DNA of 64,000 nucleotides. It comes from F1-120-MAGs118 sp013360535. GTDB taxonomy: Bacteria > Planctomycetota > UBA1135 > GCA-002686595. Shown here piece after piece: positions 42,177 through 51,371 of the stretch (position 1 is its first letter; each line of letters opens with the position of its first letter). The position numbers and the translations under genes are program-made. The notes beneath the pieces were generated by a model that was not told the origin of the DNA, did not search any database, and saw only the letters and a list, made by a program, of their open reading frames with translations. The stretch spans positions 111,591-175,590 of the forward strand of contig JAPKHC010000005.1 in the NCBI GenBank assembly GCA_026647215.1. Reading direction: 5' to 3'.

Positions 42177-44243
42177 TCACTTCTTCGCGGCGAGCAACGC
42201 ATCGGCCTTCGCGCGCTCGGGCGCGCCGGCCGGGGCGATTTCCATCACGGCCCGCGCCGCGCGCGCCCGCACGAACTCCTCCTTGTCGTCGAGCCGCTTC
42301 GCGAGCTCGGCCAGCGCGGGCCTCGCGGCCTCTCCGAGCGCGCCGACGGCGTCGGAGCACCGCGCGCGCACGAAGGCGCTCTCGTCCGCGAGACCGGCGA
42401 CGAACGCCGGAAGCGCGCCAGCGCCCAGCCCGCGGGCGACGTTGCCTGCCGAGACGCGACGGAAGAGCTCGCCGCTCCCCCACTCGCCACTGCCTCCGCC
42501 GCTCGATTCGATCGACCAGCCAGCGGGGAGCGCGCTCGCTCCCGCCGTCGCCCCGTCCCACCACGTGTTCGTGCCCGGTGCACGCTCGTCATCGGCGACG
42601 CAACGCCAGCCCGACACCAGCAGCGGAGCGACCAGCGCCGCCTCCGCTCCCGCCTTGCGCAGCCCATCCGCCGCCGCCGGCACGCCGAGGTAGTACCAAT
42701 GCTCGAGGCCGTGCGCGAGCGCGGAGAGCCCAGCGGGCCCGAACTTCGGAAGGCAGTGCGCGTGCACGTCATAGCTGCCGTCACCGATCGGGAAGCGCGG
42801 ATAGCGCAGGTAGTCCTGACGCAACCAGCGCACCGTCGGCGGGCCGAGCCGCTCGAGTTCCTCCGACGCGGGCCCGACAGCTCCGAACTGCGACTGCGAG
42901 ATCCACAGGAGCAGCGTGACGTGCCGCCAAACCTCGTCGTCGACGCGTTCGAGCCGCTCCGCCGCCTTGGTCGCGCCCTCGCCAGTGCCGGCGGCCTCCT
43001 CCAGCCAGCTTCGCCCGACCGAACGCGCCAGCCGCAGCGCCGCGCTCCCGCGCTTGTCGTCCGCAGCCTCCCATTCCGCTTCGGGATCCGGATCCCATTC
43101 GGGCGCCTGCTCGAGCGCCTCCAGCCAGCCCGCGACCTCCTCATCGGTCGCCGGCAGAGCTTCGGCCGCTCGAGCGAAGGCCTCGACATTCGGCCAGCGA
43201 CTTTCGCTCACCCGCTCGATCGCTCGCGCGACCCAGAACTTCACGGCGGGATCGGGATCGTCCGCGTGTTCCTTCAAGGCGCCGAGCGCCGCGACGGCCT
43301 TGGTCCCGAGCTTCTCCAGCGTCACGGCCGCGAACATCCGCACCAGCGGTTCGGAATCGGCGAGCGCTTCGGCGAGCTTGGGCACCGCCGATTCCGCGGT
43401 CGCGCGGAAGCGTGCGTACTCGTGGTTCATCTCGCGCGTGACGCCGTGCCAAGCCTCGTAGAGCTCGACATCGGGGTGCGACGGGCTCGAGCGCACGGCG
43501 TCGAAGCTCTTCTCGATCCCCTCCGCGGCCGCGATTCGCACGCGCGGATCGGGGCTCGCGAGCGCTTCGAGCAACGCCGGCAGCGACTCGGGCAGCGCAC
43601 CGGCGAGCGCGAACGTGCCCCAGTACCGAACCGCGGCGTCGGAGTCCTTCACCAGCGGCGCGAGCGTTTCGACGACGAGCTCGCGCCTCCACGCCGACGC
43701 GCGCGCCGCTTGCGCCGCCGACGCGCGCACCGGCGCCGCGGCATCCTTCAGGCGCCGCTGCAGCTCCTCCATCGAAGGCTTGCCGAGGTTGTCGAGCACC
43801 ACCGCGATCCAGATGCGCTCGCGCGCGCCCGCCGCGTCGTAGGCGACCCACAGCCGCGACACCGCGTCCTCGTCCTTCGGCCGGAAGCCCGAAATCCCCT
43901 GCCGCCCTTCGTCGATCTGCCGCCGCAGCAGCGGCTCGAGCGCGACGACGCCGATCGAACTGACGAGCTCGTGCGCCTGCTCGCGCACTTCGCTCGAGCG
44001 CGGCTCGTCCAGCTCCTTCAGCACGAACGGCAAGGCCGGTTCCGCCGCGCGTCCGAGCTTCAGGAGCTCGGCACCCGCCGCGAGGATCTCCTCCGGCTTG
44101 CCCTTGAGCGCGGCTTCGTACCGCGCACAGACGTCCGCCGCCGTCGGCTCCTGCGCCAGCGCGACCCTCAGGAACGAGCCCGCGATCACGAGCGTCCCCA
44201 GAACGATCCGCCCCAATCCCCACGCTTTCGATGCCAGCTGCAT
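42177..44243 (-). CDS. Secreted HEAT-repeat protein
   Basis: 688 residues. N-terminal signal (GRIVLGTLVIAGSFLRVALAQE, cleavage about residue 31). HEAT units run through most of the length, for instance RAAEPALPFVLKELDEPRSSEVREQAHEL, VKDSDAAVRYWGTFALAGALP, SPDPRVRIAAAEGIEKS, ALADSEPLVRMFAAVTLEKLG and, at the end, DDKEEFVRARAARAVMEIAPAG. A middle segment (about 360-560) is less regular. No enzyme motif. Probably an envelope scaffold. Convergent with the BNR gene, 16 bases apart. Confidence 0.82.
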   Translation of the reverse strand: MQLASKAWGLGRIVLGTLVIAGSFLRVALAQEPTAADVCARYEAALKGKPEEILAAGAELLKLGRAAEPALPFVLKELDEPRSSEVREQAHELVSSIGVVALEPLLRRQIDEGRQGISGFRPKDEDAVSRLWVAYDAAGARERIWIAVVLDNLGKPSMEELQRRLKDAAAPVRASAAQAARASAWRRELVVETLAPLVKDSDAAVRYWGTFALAGALPESLPALLEALASPDPRVRIAAAEGIEKSFDAVRSSPSHPDVELYEAWHGVTREMNHEYARFRATAESAVPKLAEALADSEPLVRMFAAVTLEKLGTKAVAALGALKEHADDPDPAVKFWVARAIERVSESRWPNVEAFARAAEALPATDEEVAGWLEALEQAPEWDPDPEAEWEAADDKRGSAALRLARSVGRSWLEEAAGTGEGATKAAERLERVDDEVWRHVTLLLWISQSQFGAVGPASEELERLGPPTVRWLRQDYLRYPRFPIGDGSYDVHAHCLPKFGPAGLSALAHGLEHWYYLGVPAAADGLRKAGAEAALVAPLLVSGWRCVADDERAPGTNTWWDGATAGASALPAGWSIESSGGGSGEWGSGELFRRVSAGNVARGLGAGALPAFVAGLADESAFVRARCSDAVGALGEAARPALAELAKRLDDKEEFVRARAARAVMEIAPAGAPERAKADALLAAKK

Positions 44244-44440
44244 CGTGATCTCCCTGATGGTGTTGCCGGAACCGGCGCTCGGGTCGCGGGATGCGGCGCG
44301 AGCGGGTGTCCGGATGCCGCGCGCGGCGTGGGGACGGAGCGCGCGGACGGCCGCATCCTGCCACCGCAGCCGAACCGACGCCAGTGCCCACCCGTCGGAG
44401 GCGTGAATGCGGCGCTCCCGCTTCGCGTAAGGCGCCGCTA

Positions 44441-45637
44441 ATGTCGACGCCCGCCGTGAGCCGTGATCCCGAAGTTTCGCCCGATGACGAGGTGATCGGC
44501 GAGGCCGTCGCGCCGCCGCCGCTGCCCGACGAGGACGAGGCGACGAAGGCGGCCCGTGCGTTCAAGTTCCCCTGCGCGGGTTGCGGGGCGGACTTGGCGT
44601 TCGACCCGCGCGAGCAGCGCCCGAAGTGCCCCTACTGCGGCCACATCGGCGAGGCGCCGAAGGGCGGGCCGGCGGTGGTCGAGCGTGACCTCGCGGCGGC
44701 GCTCTCGAAAGCGGCCGAGCGCCGCGCCGAAGTCGCGCGCACGACCGACCTCAAGGAGGTGCGCTGCGAGAATTGCGGCGCCAACGTGCAGTTTGCAGGC
44801 GCTCTCACGGCGCAGCGTTGCCCCTACTGCGGCCAGTCGATGGCGCGCGAGGGCGTGCACGAGTCGACGCAGCGCCTCGCAGTCGACGGCGTCGTGCCGT
44901 TCCAGATCGACAAGACCAAGGCGGGTGCAAATCTCGCCGCCTGGGTGCGCTCGCGCTGGTTCCTGCCGTCGAAGCTCGCCCACGGCGGCATCTCGGCCTC
45001 GTTCCAAGGCGTCTACCTGCCGTTCTTCACCTTCGACGCGCTCACCGCGAACCGCTACACCGGCCTGCGCGGCGAGTACTACTGGGTCACGGTCGGCAGC
45101 GGCAAGAACCAGCGCCGCGTGCGCAGGACACGCTGGTATCCGGCGGCGGGCAGCTTCCGGCGCTTCTTCGACGACGTGCTCGAAGGCGCGGGATCCGGCT
45201 TGCCCGATGACGAGCTCGCCAAGCTCGAGCCCTGGCCGCTGAAGGAGCTCAAGCCCTTCGCCCCCGAGTACCTCGCGGGGTACCTCGCGCGCACTTACGA
45301 ACGTTCGCTGCCCGACTGCTTCCACGGCGCGAAGGGCCAGATGGAGGCCGGCATCGAGAGCGAAGTGCGCCGGCGCATCGGCGGCGACACGCAGCGTGTG
45401 TTCTCGATCGACACCGACTGGTCGGCGCTCACCTACAAGCACGTGCTGCTGCCGGTGTGGATGGCGACCTACCGCTGGAACCAGAAGACCTACCGCGTCG
45501 TCGTCAACGCCGCCACCGGCGAAGTGCAGGGCGAGCGCCCGTGGAGCTGGCTCAAGATCCTGCTGCTCGTGCTCGCGATTCTTCTCGGCGTGCTCGCGAT
45601 CGTCGGCATCGCCGGCGCCTCGGGCGCGTTGCGCTGA
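44441..45637 (+). CDS. Zinc-ribbon membrane protein, TFIIB-like ribbons
   Basis: 398 residues. Two CxxC...CxxC zinc ribbons (CAGC/CPYC about 42-66, CENC/CPYC about 108-130) precede a conserved region, VPFQIDKTKAGANLAAWVRSRWF, GVYLPFFTFDALT and YTGLRGEYYWVTVG, known from proteins often labelled as helicase-like or primosomal N'-like. One C-terminal span (LKILLLVLAILLGVLAIVGIAG). No helicase motif is present, so that label would be wrong. Likely a membrane-anchored cytoplasmic protein of unknown role. The upstream gap of about 200 bases holds divergent promoters. Confidence 0.85.
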   Translation: MSTPAVSRDPEVSPDDEVIGEAVAPPPLPDEDEATKAARAFKFPCAGCGADLAFDPREQRPKCPYCGHIGEAPKGGPAVVERDLAAALSKAAERRAEVARTTDLKEVRCENCGANVQFAGALTAQRCPYCGQSMAREGVHESTQRLAVDGVVPFQIDKTKAGANLAAWVRSRWFLPSKLAHGGISASFQGVYLPFFTFDALTANRYTGLRGEYYWVTVGSGKNQRRVRRTRWYPAAGSFRRFFDDVLEGAGSGLPDDELAKLEPWPLKELKPFAPEYLAGYLARTYERSLPDCFHGAKGQMEAGIESEVRRRIGGDTQRVFSIDTDWSALTYKHVLLPVWMATYRWNQKTYRVVVNAATGEVQGERPWSWLKILLLVLAILLGVLAIVGIAGASGALR

Positions 45638-45833
45638 TCCACCCCTCGAACACAACCGGCAACAGGTCCGCGATCTTGGAGACCGACTCGAGGTTGCATG
45701 GCGGATCCGCGCGCCGTGGCCTCGCGCTTCCCCGGAAGTTTGCGAGAATTCTGATCGGCCCCGCGCGCGCCTTGCGTGGTTGGGGCTGGCACACGGAGGA
45801 GACCCGCCCGTGCCTCGAACCCACGCCACCACC

Positions 45834-46886
45834 ATGCAACGCACCCTGATCCGTTCGATCGTTCCCGTCCTGCTCGCCCTCCCGATCCTCGCTCAGGACC
45901 GCGTCGTCTTCGAAGCTGACTTCGAGACGGGCGCGCCGCCGGAGCTTTCGAGCAGCCCCGCGATCACGCCGGTCGGCTGCCAGTTCTTCGCCGGGCTCGG
46001 CGCCCCGGGGTACCAGTTCGGCGGCGACTTCTACCGCGTGCCGACCGGCCAGCCGGTGACGCTCACGCTCGGCAACCTGCCGGCGCACACGACGCTCAGC
46101 CTCGACTTCCTGTTCGCCGCGATCGACTCGCTCGATGGCACCGGCAACTACCCGTCGGGCGACTTCTTCCGCGTGACCGTCGACGGTGTCGAGGTGTTCC
46201 GCGAGTCGTTCGCGAACGCGTTGACGAGCCAGGTGCAGAGCTACGTGTCGGCGCCCAGTGTCGAGCTCGCGCGCCGCGTCGACCTCGGCTTCTCCGGGCC
46301 GGGCAGCTACTACACCGACAGCGCCTACGACATGTCGCGCGAGCCGCGCTTCCGCGGGATTCCGCACGTCGCGAGCTCGGTCGTGGTCACGTTCGAGATG
46401 GAAGGGCCGGGCATCCAGTCGCTCGGCGACGAGAGCTGGGCCTTCGACCGCCTGCGCGTGCGGCTCGACGCGCCGCGCAGCTACTGTGCGGCGAAGGTCA
46501 ATTCGCTCGGCTGCACGCCGGCGATCGGGGATCTGAACGTGGCGAGCGTTTCCGGCGGCCAGTTCGCGGTCACGGCGCGCAACGTGCTCAACCACCGCAA
46601 CGGGCTGCTTTTCTGGGGCTATTCCGCGCTCAACGCGCCCTACCACGGCGGCACGCTGTGCGTCGCGGCGCCGACCGTGCGCACGCAGGTGACCGAGAGC
46701 GGCGGCAGCGCGCTGCCCGCGAACGACTGCTCGGGCACGTTCCGTTTCGACTTCACGGGTGCGTACCTCGCGAGCAACGGCCTCGGCGCGGGCTCGAGCA
46801 TCCGCTGCCAGTGGTGGTCGCGCGATCCGGCCGCGGTGGCGTTCGACAGCCTGACGAATGCGCTCGAGGTGACGTTCGGGCCGTGA
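45834..46886 (+). CDS. Secreted protein with Cys-rich C-terminal module
   Basis: 350 residues from ATG. Signal residues 1-20 (SIVPVLLALPILAQD). Residues 22-215 are a jelly-roll-like beta-sandwich (VVFEADFETGAPPE, GDFYRVPTGQPVTLTLGNLPAHTTLSLDFLF, GDFFRVTVDGVEVF), reminiscent of carbohydrate-binding modules. The C-terminal 130 residues (CAAKVNSLGC, HRNGLLFWGYS, GTLCVAAPTVRTQ, CSGTFRFDF, WWSRDPAA) are a divergent version of the Cys-rich module in the propeller proteins near 24-27 kb. Ends seven bases before a giant inverted repeat. Confidence 0.8.
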   Translation: MQRTLIRSIVPVLLALPILAQDRVVFEADFETGAPPELSSSPAITPVGCQFFAGLGAPGYQFGGDFYRVPTGQPVTLTLGNLPAHTTLSLDFLFAAIDSLDGTGNYPSGDFFRVTVDGVEVFRESFANALTSQVQSYVSAPSVELARRVDLGFSGPGSYYTDSAYDMSREPRFRGIPHVASSVVVTFEMEGPGIQSLGDESWAFDRLRVRLDAPRSYCAAKVNSLGCTPAIGDLNVASVSGGQFAVTARNVLNHRNGLLFWGYSALNAPYHGGTLCVAAPTVRTQVTESGGSALPANDCSGTFRFDFTGAYLASNGLGAGSSIRCQWWSRDPAAVAFDSLTNALEVTFGP

Positions 46887-46892
46887 GCGCGT

Positions 46893-47071
46893 CGCGCAAC
46901 GTCGGGCGGAGCCGGAGAAGGAATACCGGAATACCGAGCCAGAGCAATTTTTTCTGCAAACTGCGGCCTGCGTCGACGGCGTTGCCTTCGACGCAGGCCG
47001 CAGTTTGCAGAAAAAATTGCTCTGGCTCGGTATTCCGGTATTCCTTCTCCGGCTCCGCCCGACGTTGCGCG
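46893..47071. repeat. Perfect 84-bp inverted repeat with 11-base loop
   Basis: 46893-46976 and 46988-47071 are exact reverse complements over 84 bases; 46977-46987 is the loop. It lies between two convergent stops (46886 and 47078). Each arm carries a six-T run, an internal GAATACCG direct repeat and, read inward to outward from a TTG (47005 on plus), a frame MQKKLLWLGIPVFLL with a hydrophobic leader-like start. RNA from either strand would form an enormous hairpin, so it may act as a two-way terminator. An origin as a mobile inverted-repeat element or an assembly artefact cannot be excluded. Confidence 0.95.
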
Positions 47072-47077
47072 CTGCGG

Positions 47078-48451
47078 CTAGCCGCAGTCCTTCTCGCTCA
47101 GCTCGACGGCGCAGTCGAGCTCCAGCGCGAAGCGGCCGCGGCGCACGGGGACGAGCCGCACCTCGGGGCACTTCTCCGCGAGGCGCTTGCGCAGCAGGAT
47201 CAGACGGCTCTCGAGGTTGTCCTTGAGCGGCGGCAGGCCGAGCGCGGGGTCGAGGCGCAGCTCGCGGTTGGTGAACTCGCGCTGGCCGGCGATCGCGCGG
47301 CGGCTCAGTAGCTTCCACAGGATCTTGCCGGGGATGTTGCGCACGAGGTACTCGCCATCGACGAACACGCAGTCGTCGTTGCGGTAGAAGACGAAGTTGC
47401 GCACGCGCTGCGGAGCCGCCGCCGGTGCGAGTTCAGCCTCGTTCTCGGGCTCCTCCTCGTCGTCTTCCTGCATGCGGTCGAGCGCGACCGCGATCTGGCT
47501 GGCCACGATCTGCAGGAAGGCCTCGTCCCAGTCGTCGAAACACAGCGGGTCGCGGCTCTCGACCGCGAGCACGCCGACGAGCCGTTCGCCACACACCAAG
47601 GGCAGCGCGAGCTGCGCCTGCGCGTCGGCGAGTCCGGCCAGCGGCACTTCCGGCGCGAGCCGTTCGCTCTCGCCGCATTCGACGTGACGCTCGCGGATCG
47701 CGCGGCCATAACGCAATTCCGTGCCGAGGCCTGTCAGCTTGATGAGGCGCCGGCGCTCGGCTGCCTTGCCGATCAGTCCATGCCCCATCGCGACCTCGGC
47801 GCCGATGCTCCCCGGCCCATAACCGCGGCTCGCGATGGCGACCAGTCGCTCGGTGCAGTCGTCGTTGACGAGCACCATCGAGTGCTGGAAGCCGAGCAGC
47901 TCATCGAGCGCCTCGAGCGTGCTCGCGAGCAACCCGTCGAGATCCTTCGCCTGCGCGATGCGCTGCGAAACCACCTGCAGGCCGCGCAGTTCCGTCAGCG
48001 GCCCGGGCACGCTCGCCTTCGGCGGCACGTCGGCGATCTCGGCCGGCAGCAGGAAGCCCTCGATGCGCCGGCAAGTCTGCACCTCGAAGACATCGCTCGA
48101 GATCAGCTTGAACACGCCCGCCATGCCGGTGTGCGACGCGATCGCGTCGATGCGCAGCGACATCGTGTCGAACAGCGGCCCGCTCGTTTCCGAGCGCACG
48201 AACCTGAGTCCGAGCTTGTAGCCCTCGAACTTCAGCGGGTCGTACACGATCACGGTCGCGTACGGATTCTCGGCGATGTTGCGGCGCGTCTTGTTGAAGA
48301 ACTGGCACGAGAGCGCCACGTGACCGTCGTCGACGAGGTACACGTGGCTGAGTGACGTCACGTTCGGCTCGCCACTCGCGCTGCAGGTCGCGAGCATCGA
48401 CGGGATCACGCCCTGAAAGCAGGCGTGGAGCTCGGAGAGCCGCACCTTCAT
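47078..48451 (-). CDS. PPOX - GAF - winged-helix protein
   Basis: 457 residues from ATG in a TCAT overlap with the upstream PPOX gene. Residues 1-150 are a flavin-type split barrel (MLATCSASGEPNVTSLSHVYLVDDGHVALSCQFFNKTRRNI). Residues 170-340 are a GAF domain (DLDGLLASTLEALDELLGFQHSMVLVND, VCGERLVGVLAVESRDP). An acidic linker leads to a C-terminal domain (NFVFYRNDDCVFVDGEYLVRN, GKILWKLL, LRLDPALGLPPLKDNLESRLILLRKRL) that looks like an OmpR-type winged helix. The order suggests a flavin- or heme-responsive transcription factor for the redox cluster. Confidence 0.82.
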   Translation of the reverse strand: MKVRLSELHACFQGVIPSMLATCSASGEPNVTSLSHVYLVDDGHVALSCQFFNKTRRNIAENPYATVIVYDPLKFEGYKLGLRFVRSETSGPLFDTMSLRIDAIASHTGMAGVFKLISSDVFEVQTCRRIEGFLLPAEIADVPPKASVPGPLTELRGLQVVSQRIAQAKDLDGLLASTLEALDELLGFQHSMVLVNDDCTERLVAIASRGYGPGSIGAEVAMGHGLIGKAAERRRLIKLTGLGTELRYGRAIRERHVECGESERLAPEVPLAGLADAQAQLALPLVCGERLVGVLAVESRDPLCFDDWDEAFLQIVASQIAVALDRMQEDDEEEPENEAELAPAAAPQRVRNFVFYRNDDCVFVDGEYLVRNIPGKILWKLLSRRAIAGQREFTNRELRLDPALGLPPLKDNLESRLILLRKRLAEKCPEVRLVPVRRGRFALELDCAVELSEKDCG

Positions 48452-48927
48452 GAGCCAGCCTGCGCGGCGAGAGGTGCGCCCGCACCCGGGCCCGGAGTCT
48501 GCACGAACACAGCCGTCACGCGAAAGCGCACGGCCACCGCGGGCCACGTGTTCATGCGGTACGTGACCGTCGGCGGAAGCCCGACGAAGCCCCATTCTTC
48601 GGCGAGTTCCTCGCGGTAGCGCTCCATGAACGTGCGGTCGCGCTCGTCGGCCGGCCGCAGCTCGACCAGCTCGCCCTTCACCTGCATCGAGCGGTGGTCC
48701 ATCGCACGCGAGAAGCACACCGCTATCTGTCCGTTGTCGCGCAGGTTCGCCTGCGCGGTCTCGCTCGTCGCTTGCGGCAGGAACACGGTCGCCTCGTCAC
48801 CGCCCACTTCGACGCGCACGCCGATGCCGCGCGTGGCGTCCGGGACGTTGTGGGCGTCGCGTGTGCCCGTGAGCACGGAGATGCCCGATTGCAGGAAACG
48901 CGCCAATTCCTCGGAGATCGCAGGCAT
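48448..48927 (-). CDS. PPOX-type flavin-binding protein
   Basis: 159 residues beginning MPAISEELARFLQSGISVLTG; earlier in-frame codons give a non-protein-like leader. The split-barrel pattern continues with GVRVEVGGDEATVFLPQATSETAQANLRDNGQIAVCFSRAMDHRSMQVKGE in outline. Such small proteins bind FMN, F420 or heme; which one cannot be told. Overlaps the PPOX-GAF-winged-helix gene by four bases, so the two are co-translated and probably interact. Confidence 0.82.
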   Translation of the reverse strand: MPAISEELARFLQSGISVLTGTRDAHNVPDATRGIGVRVEVGGDEATVFLPQATSETAQANLRDNGQIAVCFSRAMDHRSMQVKGELVELRPADERDRTFMERYREELAEEWGFVGLPPTVTYRMNTWPAVAVRFRVTAVFVQTPGPGAGAPLAAQAGS

Positions 48928-49004
48928 GGACGAGGCCGCGAAGTGTAGCGCGCCCCGCGCGGCGCATGAACCGCGCGGGGCACGAGTGGAACTACGGACG
49001 TCCG

Positions 49005-49568
49005 TCAGCGCACGCTCGCCGGCGGCAGCGGCTGCGGCACGTGGTTCTTCACGGCCGGAATCGTGCGCAGGTACGCGAACATCGCGCGCAGGTCCGCTTC
49101 CGGAACCTGCGCGGCGTTCTGCCAAGGCATCGGCGGCAGGATCTGTCGCCCGCGACCGAGGTGGCGGCCGGTCTTGAGCGTCGCCACGAACTCATCCTCG
49201 GTCCACTTGCCCAGCCCCGTTTCCTCGTCGGGCGTGAGGTTGGCGGTGAAGCTCGTCCCCCACGGGCCGTTCCAGGCCGTCAGCGTGTGGGAGGCGACGA
49301 CGCCCCACGGGCCTTCGGGCAGCGCGGGCGCCGCCGGCATCACGAGGCCCTCGGGATGGCCCGAGAGCATGCGCGCCATGTCCGGCGCCGGGCCGTTGGG
49401 GCCGAGCGCGAGCGGCGTGTGGCAGTCGTTGCAGCCCATGGCCGTGACGAGGAAGCGGCCGCGTTCGACACGCGACTCCTCGGGCTCGCCGGCCCACACG
49501 CTCGTGAGAGCGACACCACCGACTCCGACCACGACCAACGCTGCGGCAAACCACTTGGAAAGCGACAT
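49005..49568 (-). CDS. Secreted mono-heme cytochrome c
   Basis: 187 residues. Signal or anchor at residues 5-26 (FAAALVVVGVGGVALTSVWA), then one CNDCH heme-c site (about 46-50) and a likely axial Met in PPMPWQN near residue 150. The layout matches the small class I cytochromes that accompany di-heme c proteins. Four bases downstream of the di-heme gene. Probably passes electrons in the periplasm from or to that protein. Confidence 0.9.
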   Translation of the reverse strand: MSLSKWFAAALVVVGVGGVALTSVWAGEPEESRVERGRFLVTAMGCNDCHTPLALGPNGPAPDMARMLSGHPEGLVMPAAPALPEGPWGVVASHTLTAWNGPWGTSFTANLTPDEETGLGKWTEDEFVATLKTGRHLGRGRQILPPMPWQNAAQVPEADLRAMFAYLRTIPAVKNHVPQPLPPASVR

Positions 49569-49572
49569 CGAT

Positions 49573-50700
49573 TCAATCCTTGCGAGAAAGGTAGGGAGAA
49601 ACGTTCCGGTTCGAGTCCGCCGCCGGGGGGAGGCGCGCGGGGTTCAGGTCCAGCTCGATCCACTGCGTGAGCAGCGCGACCGCCTGGCTGTCGACGAGGT
49701 GCGTGCCCAGCGGGGGCATCTGCAGGAGCGGGTTGCGCGTCGAGAGTCGCTGCAGGAGCAGGCTCTTGCCGGGCGCGCCAGCGGCGATGCGCAGCGGCGC
49801 GGCACCTTGGAAGCGCGCGGGCACCTCGAGCGTGGTGCGCAGCGCGGGAGCGAGCTCGTCCGTGCGCGCGAGCGTCACCGACAGGTCGAGCTCGAGGTTG
49901 GCGAGCGGACCGCGCGCGTTGTGGCAGCTTGCGCAGTTGCCGTGCAGGTAGCCGAGCGCCGCGCGCTCGCGTTCCGTCGCGGCCACGATTCGTGGCGCGT
50001 GCTCGGTGAACTCAGGAGCGAGATTGCGCACGAGACCACGCTCGACGAGCACTGCGAGATCGACGCTGCCGGCTTGCGGCTCGAGCGCGTGCGGCGCCTG
50101 CGGGTCGCGCGCGCTCGAGAGCTGCAGCGCGGAGAAGCCGAGCACCTCGCTGGGGCTGCCCGCGTGGCACGCGGCACAATCGAGACGCCCGGGGATGTCA
50201 TGGCGCACACCACCGCCGACATCGCACGCTCCCCGCACGCCGAACTCCGGCGCCAGCGTCGCGTCGAGGCCGTCCGCGCTCCAAACGTAGGTCGCGTAGC
50301 TCCAGCGGCCGTCGTGGCCGAGCTCCATGTAGCGCGTCTCGACCGTGCGCTCGAAAGCGAACTCCTTCCAGAGCTGCGTGCCAGACGGGAACACCCACTG
50401 GTCGACGTCGCTGGCGTCGATCGCGCTGCCCGGCGGCAGGCGGATCCAGCGGCGCTTGGCGGCGCCGTCGGTCCACAGCGGGTACTGGGGCTCGAACGTG
50501 AGCACGTCGGCCGCGACGCGCCGCGCGGCGAAGTCCGCGTACAGGCCCGTCTCGGCGAGCCGCTGCGGCGGGCCGAGCCGCTCGCCCGCTTCCGCACGCG
50601 GCGCTCCGGCGGCGACGAGCACCCAGGCCGGCAGGCCGAGGGTGACGAGCGCCACCGCAAACGCCGCGACGAAGCGCGTCCACCAGCCGTTCGTGCTCAC
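49573..50700 (-). CDS. Di-heme cytochrome c, SO2930-like
   Basis: 375 residues from GTG, overlapping the hemerythrin gene by GTGA; a longer frame upstream is Arg-rich shadow. N-terminal span about 8-30. Two heme-c sites, CAACH (about 202-206) and CASCH (about 270-274). The long region before them, YPLWTDGAAKRRWIRLPPG, WVFPSGTQLWKEFAFE and YATYVWSADG, is typical of a family annotated as SO2930-like. Function of that family is not established; a periplasmic electron-transfer role is likely. Confidence 0.85.
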   Translation of the reverse strand: MSTNGWWTRFVAAFAVALVTLGLPAWVLVAAGAPRAEAGERLGPPQRLAETGLYADFAARRVAADVLTFEPQYPLWTDGAAKRRWIRLPPGSAIDASDVDQWVFPSGTQLWKEFAFERTVETRYMELGHDGRWSYATYVWSADGLDATLAPEFGVRGACDVGGGVRHDIPGRLDCAACHAGSPSEVLGFSALQLSSARDPQAPHALEPQAGSVDLAVLVERGLVRNLAPEFTEHAPRIVAATERERAALGYLHGNCASCHNARGPLANLELDLSVTLARTDELAPALRTTLEVPARFQGAAPLRIAAGAPGKSLLLQRLSTRNPLLQMPPLGTHLVDSQAVALLTQWIELDLNPARLPPAADSNRNVSPYLSRKD

Positions 50701-51371
50701 GCCTTCGCTCCGACGACCAGCGCCTGCGTGACCTCGTTCCAACGCGCCTCGCCCATGGCGGCGCGCGCGGGTGCGAGCAGCATGTCGGCCGCGTCCCCCG
50801 GGACTGCAGCGACGAGTCCACCGACGATCTCGACGCATTCGGGGAGGCTCGCGGCGGGCAGGATCAGGCCGAGCCACTGACTCAGGCGCGGCGGCGGGAT
50901 CGAAGCGAGGATCGCGCCGTGGAGCGCACCGAGCTGCGTGTCGTCGAGGTGCGCCCACAGGAGCCGCTGGCCGCAGCCTTCCTCGCGCGCCATGTGCTGG
51001 AGGTGCTCGGCGAGGAACTGGTTCATGCGCTCGTGGATGCGGCGCCCGAGCGAGACGCGCTCGATCTCCGTGGCGGACTCCAGGCGCACGGCGAGCGAGC
51101 GCAGCTCGCGCCCCAGCCCTTCGACGCGCGCGTGGTCGGCGGCGAGCGTCAGCGCCAGCTCCGAGTTGTGGCGCTGGTAGACGGGCTGGATGTGCTCGTC
51201 CTCGTGGTGAGCGTGCTCGTCGAGCAGGTCGAGCAGGAAACCGAGCGAGATCGTCGCCTCGCGGGCGGCAGCCGAGTCGGCGAAGTTCGTGCGGGCGATG
51301 CGTTCGGCGGTGGCGAAGAGCGCGCTGCGCAGGCCCTTGTGGACGGACGTGTAAAGATCGAGGCGGTTCAT
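50697..51371 (-). CDS. Hemerythrin-like di-iron protein
   Basis: 224 residues. The four-helix pattern of hemerythrin is seen: an early His, DLLDEHAHHEDEHI (HxxxE motif), ADHARVEGLGRELRS, and FLAEHLQHMAREEG (two His and acidic residues). Such proteins bind O2, NO or sense redox through a di-iron centre. It is first in a five-gene minus-strand cluster with two cytochromes and two flavin-type proteins. The 294 bases upstream (to the rhodanese gene) contain no gene; I see no clear operator in them. Confidence 0.83.
   Translation of the reverse strand: MNRLDLYTSVHKGLRSALFATAERIARTNFADSAAAREATISLGFLLDLLDEHAHHEDEHIQPVYQRHNSELALTLAADHARVEGLGRELRSLAVRLESATEIERVSLGRRIHERMNQFLAEHLQHMAREEGCGQRLLWAHLDDTQLGALHGAILASIPPPRLSQWLGLILPAASLPECVEIVGGLVAAVPGDAADMLLAPARAAMGEARWNEVTQALVVGAKA

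Noticed and set aside
44441..45637. Calling the zinc-ribbon protein a helicase or PriA
   Set aside because: No Walker A or helicase motif is present; only zinc ribbons and a membrane span.
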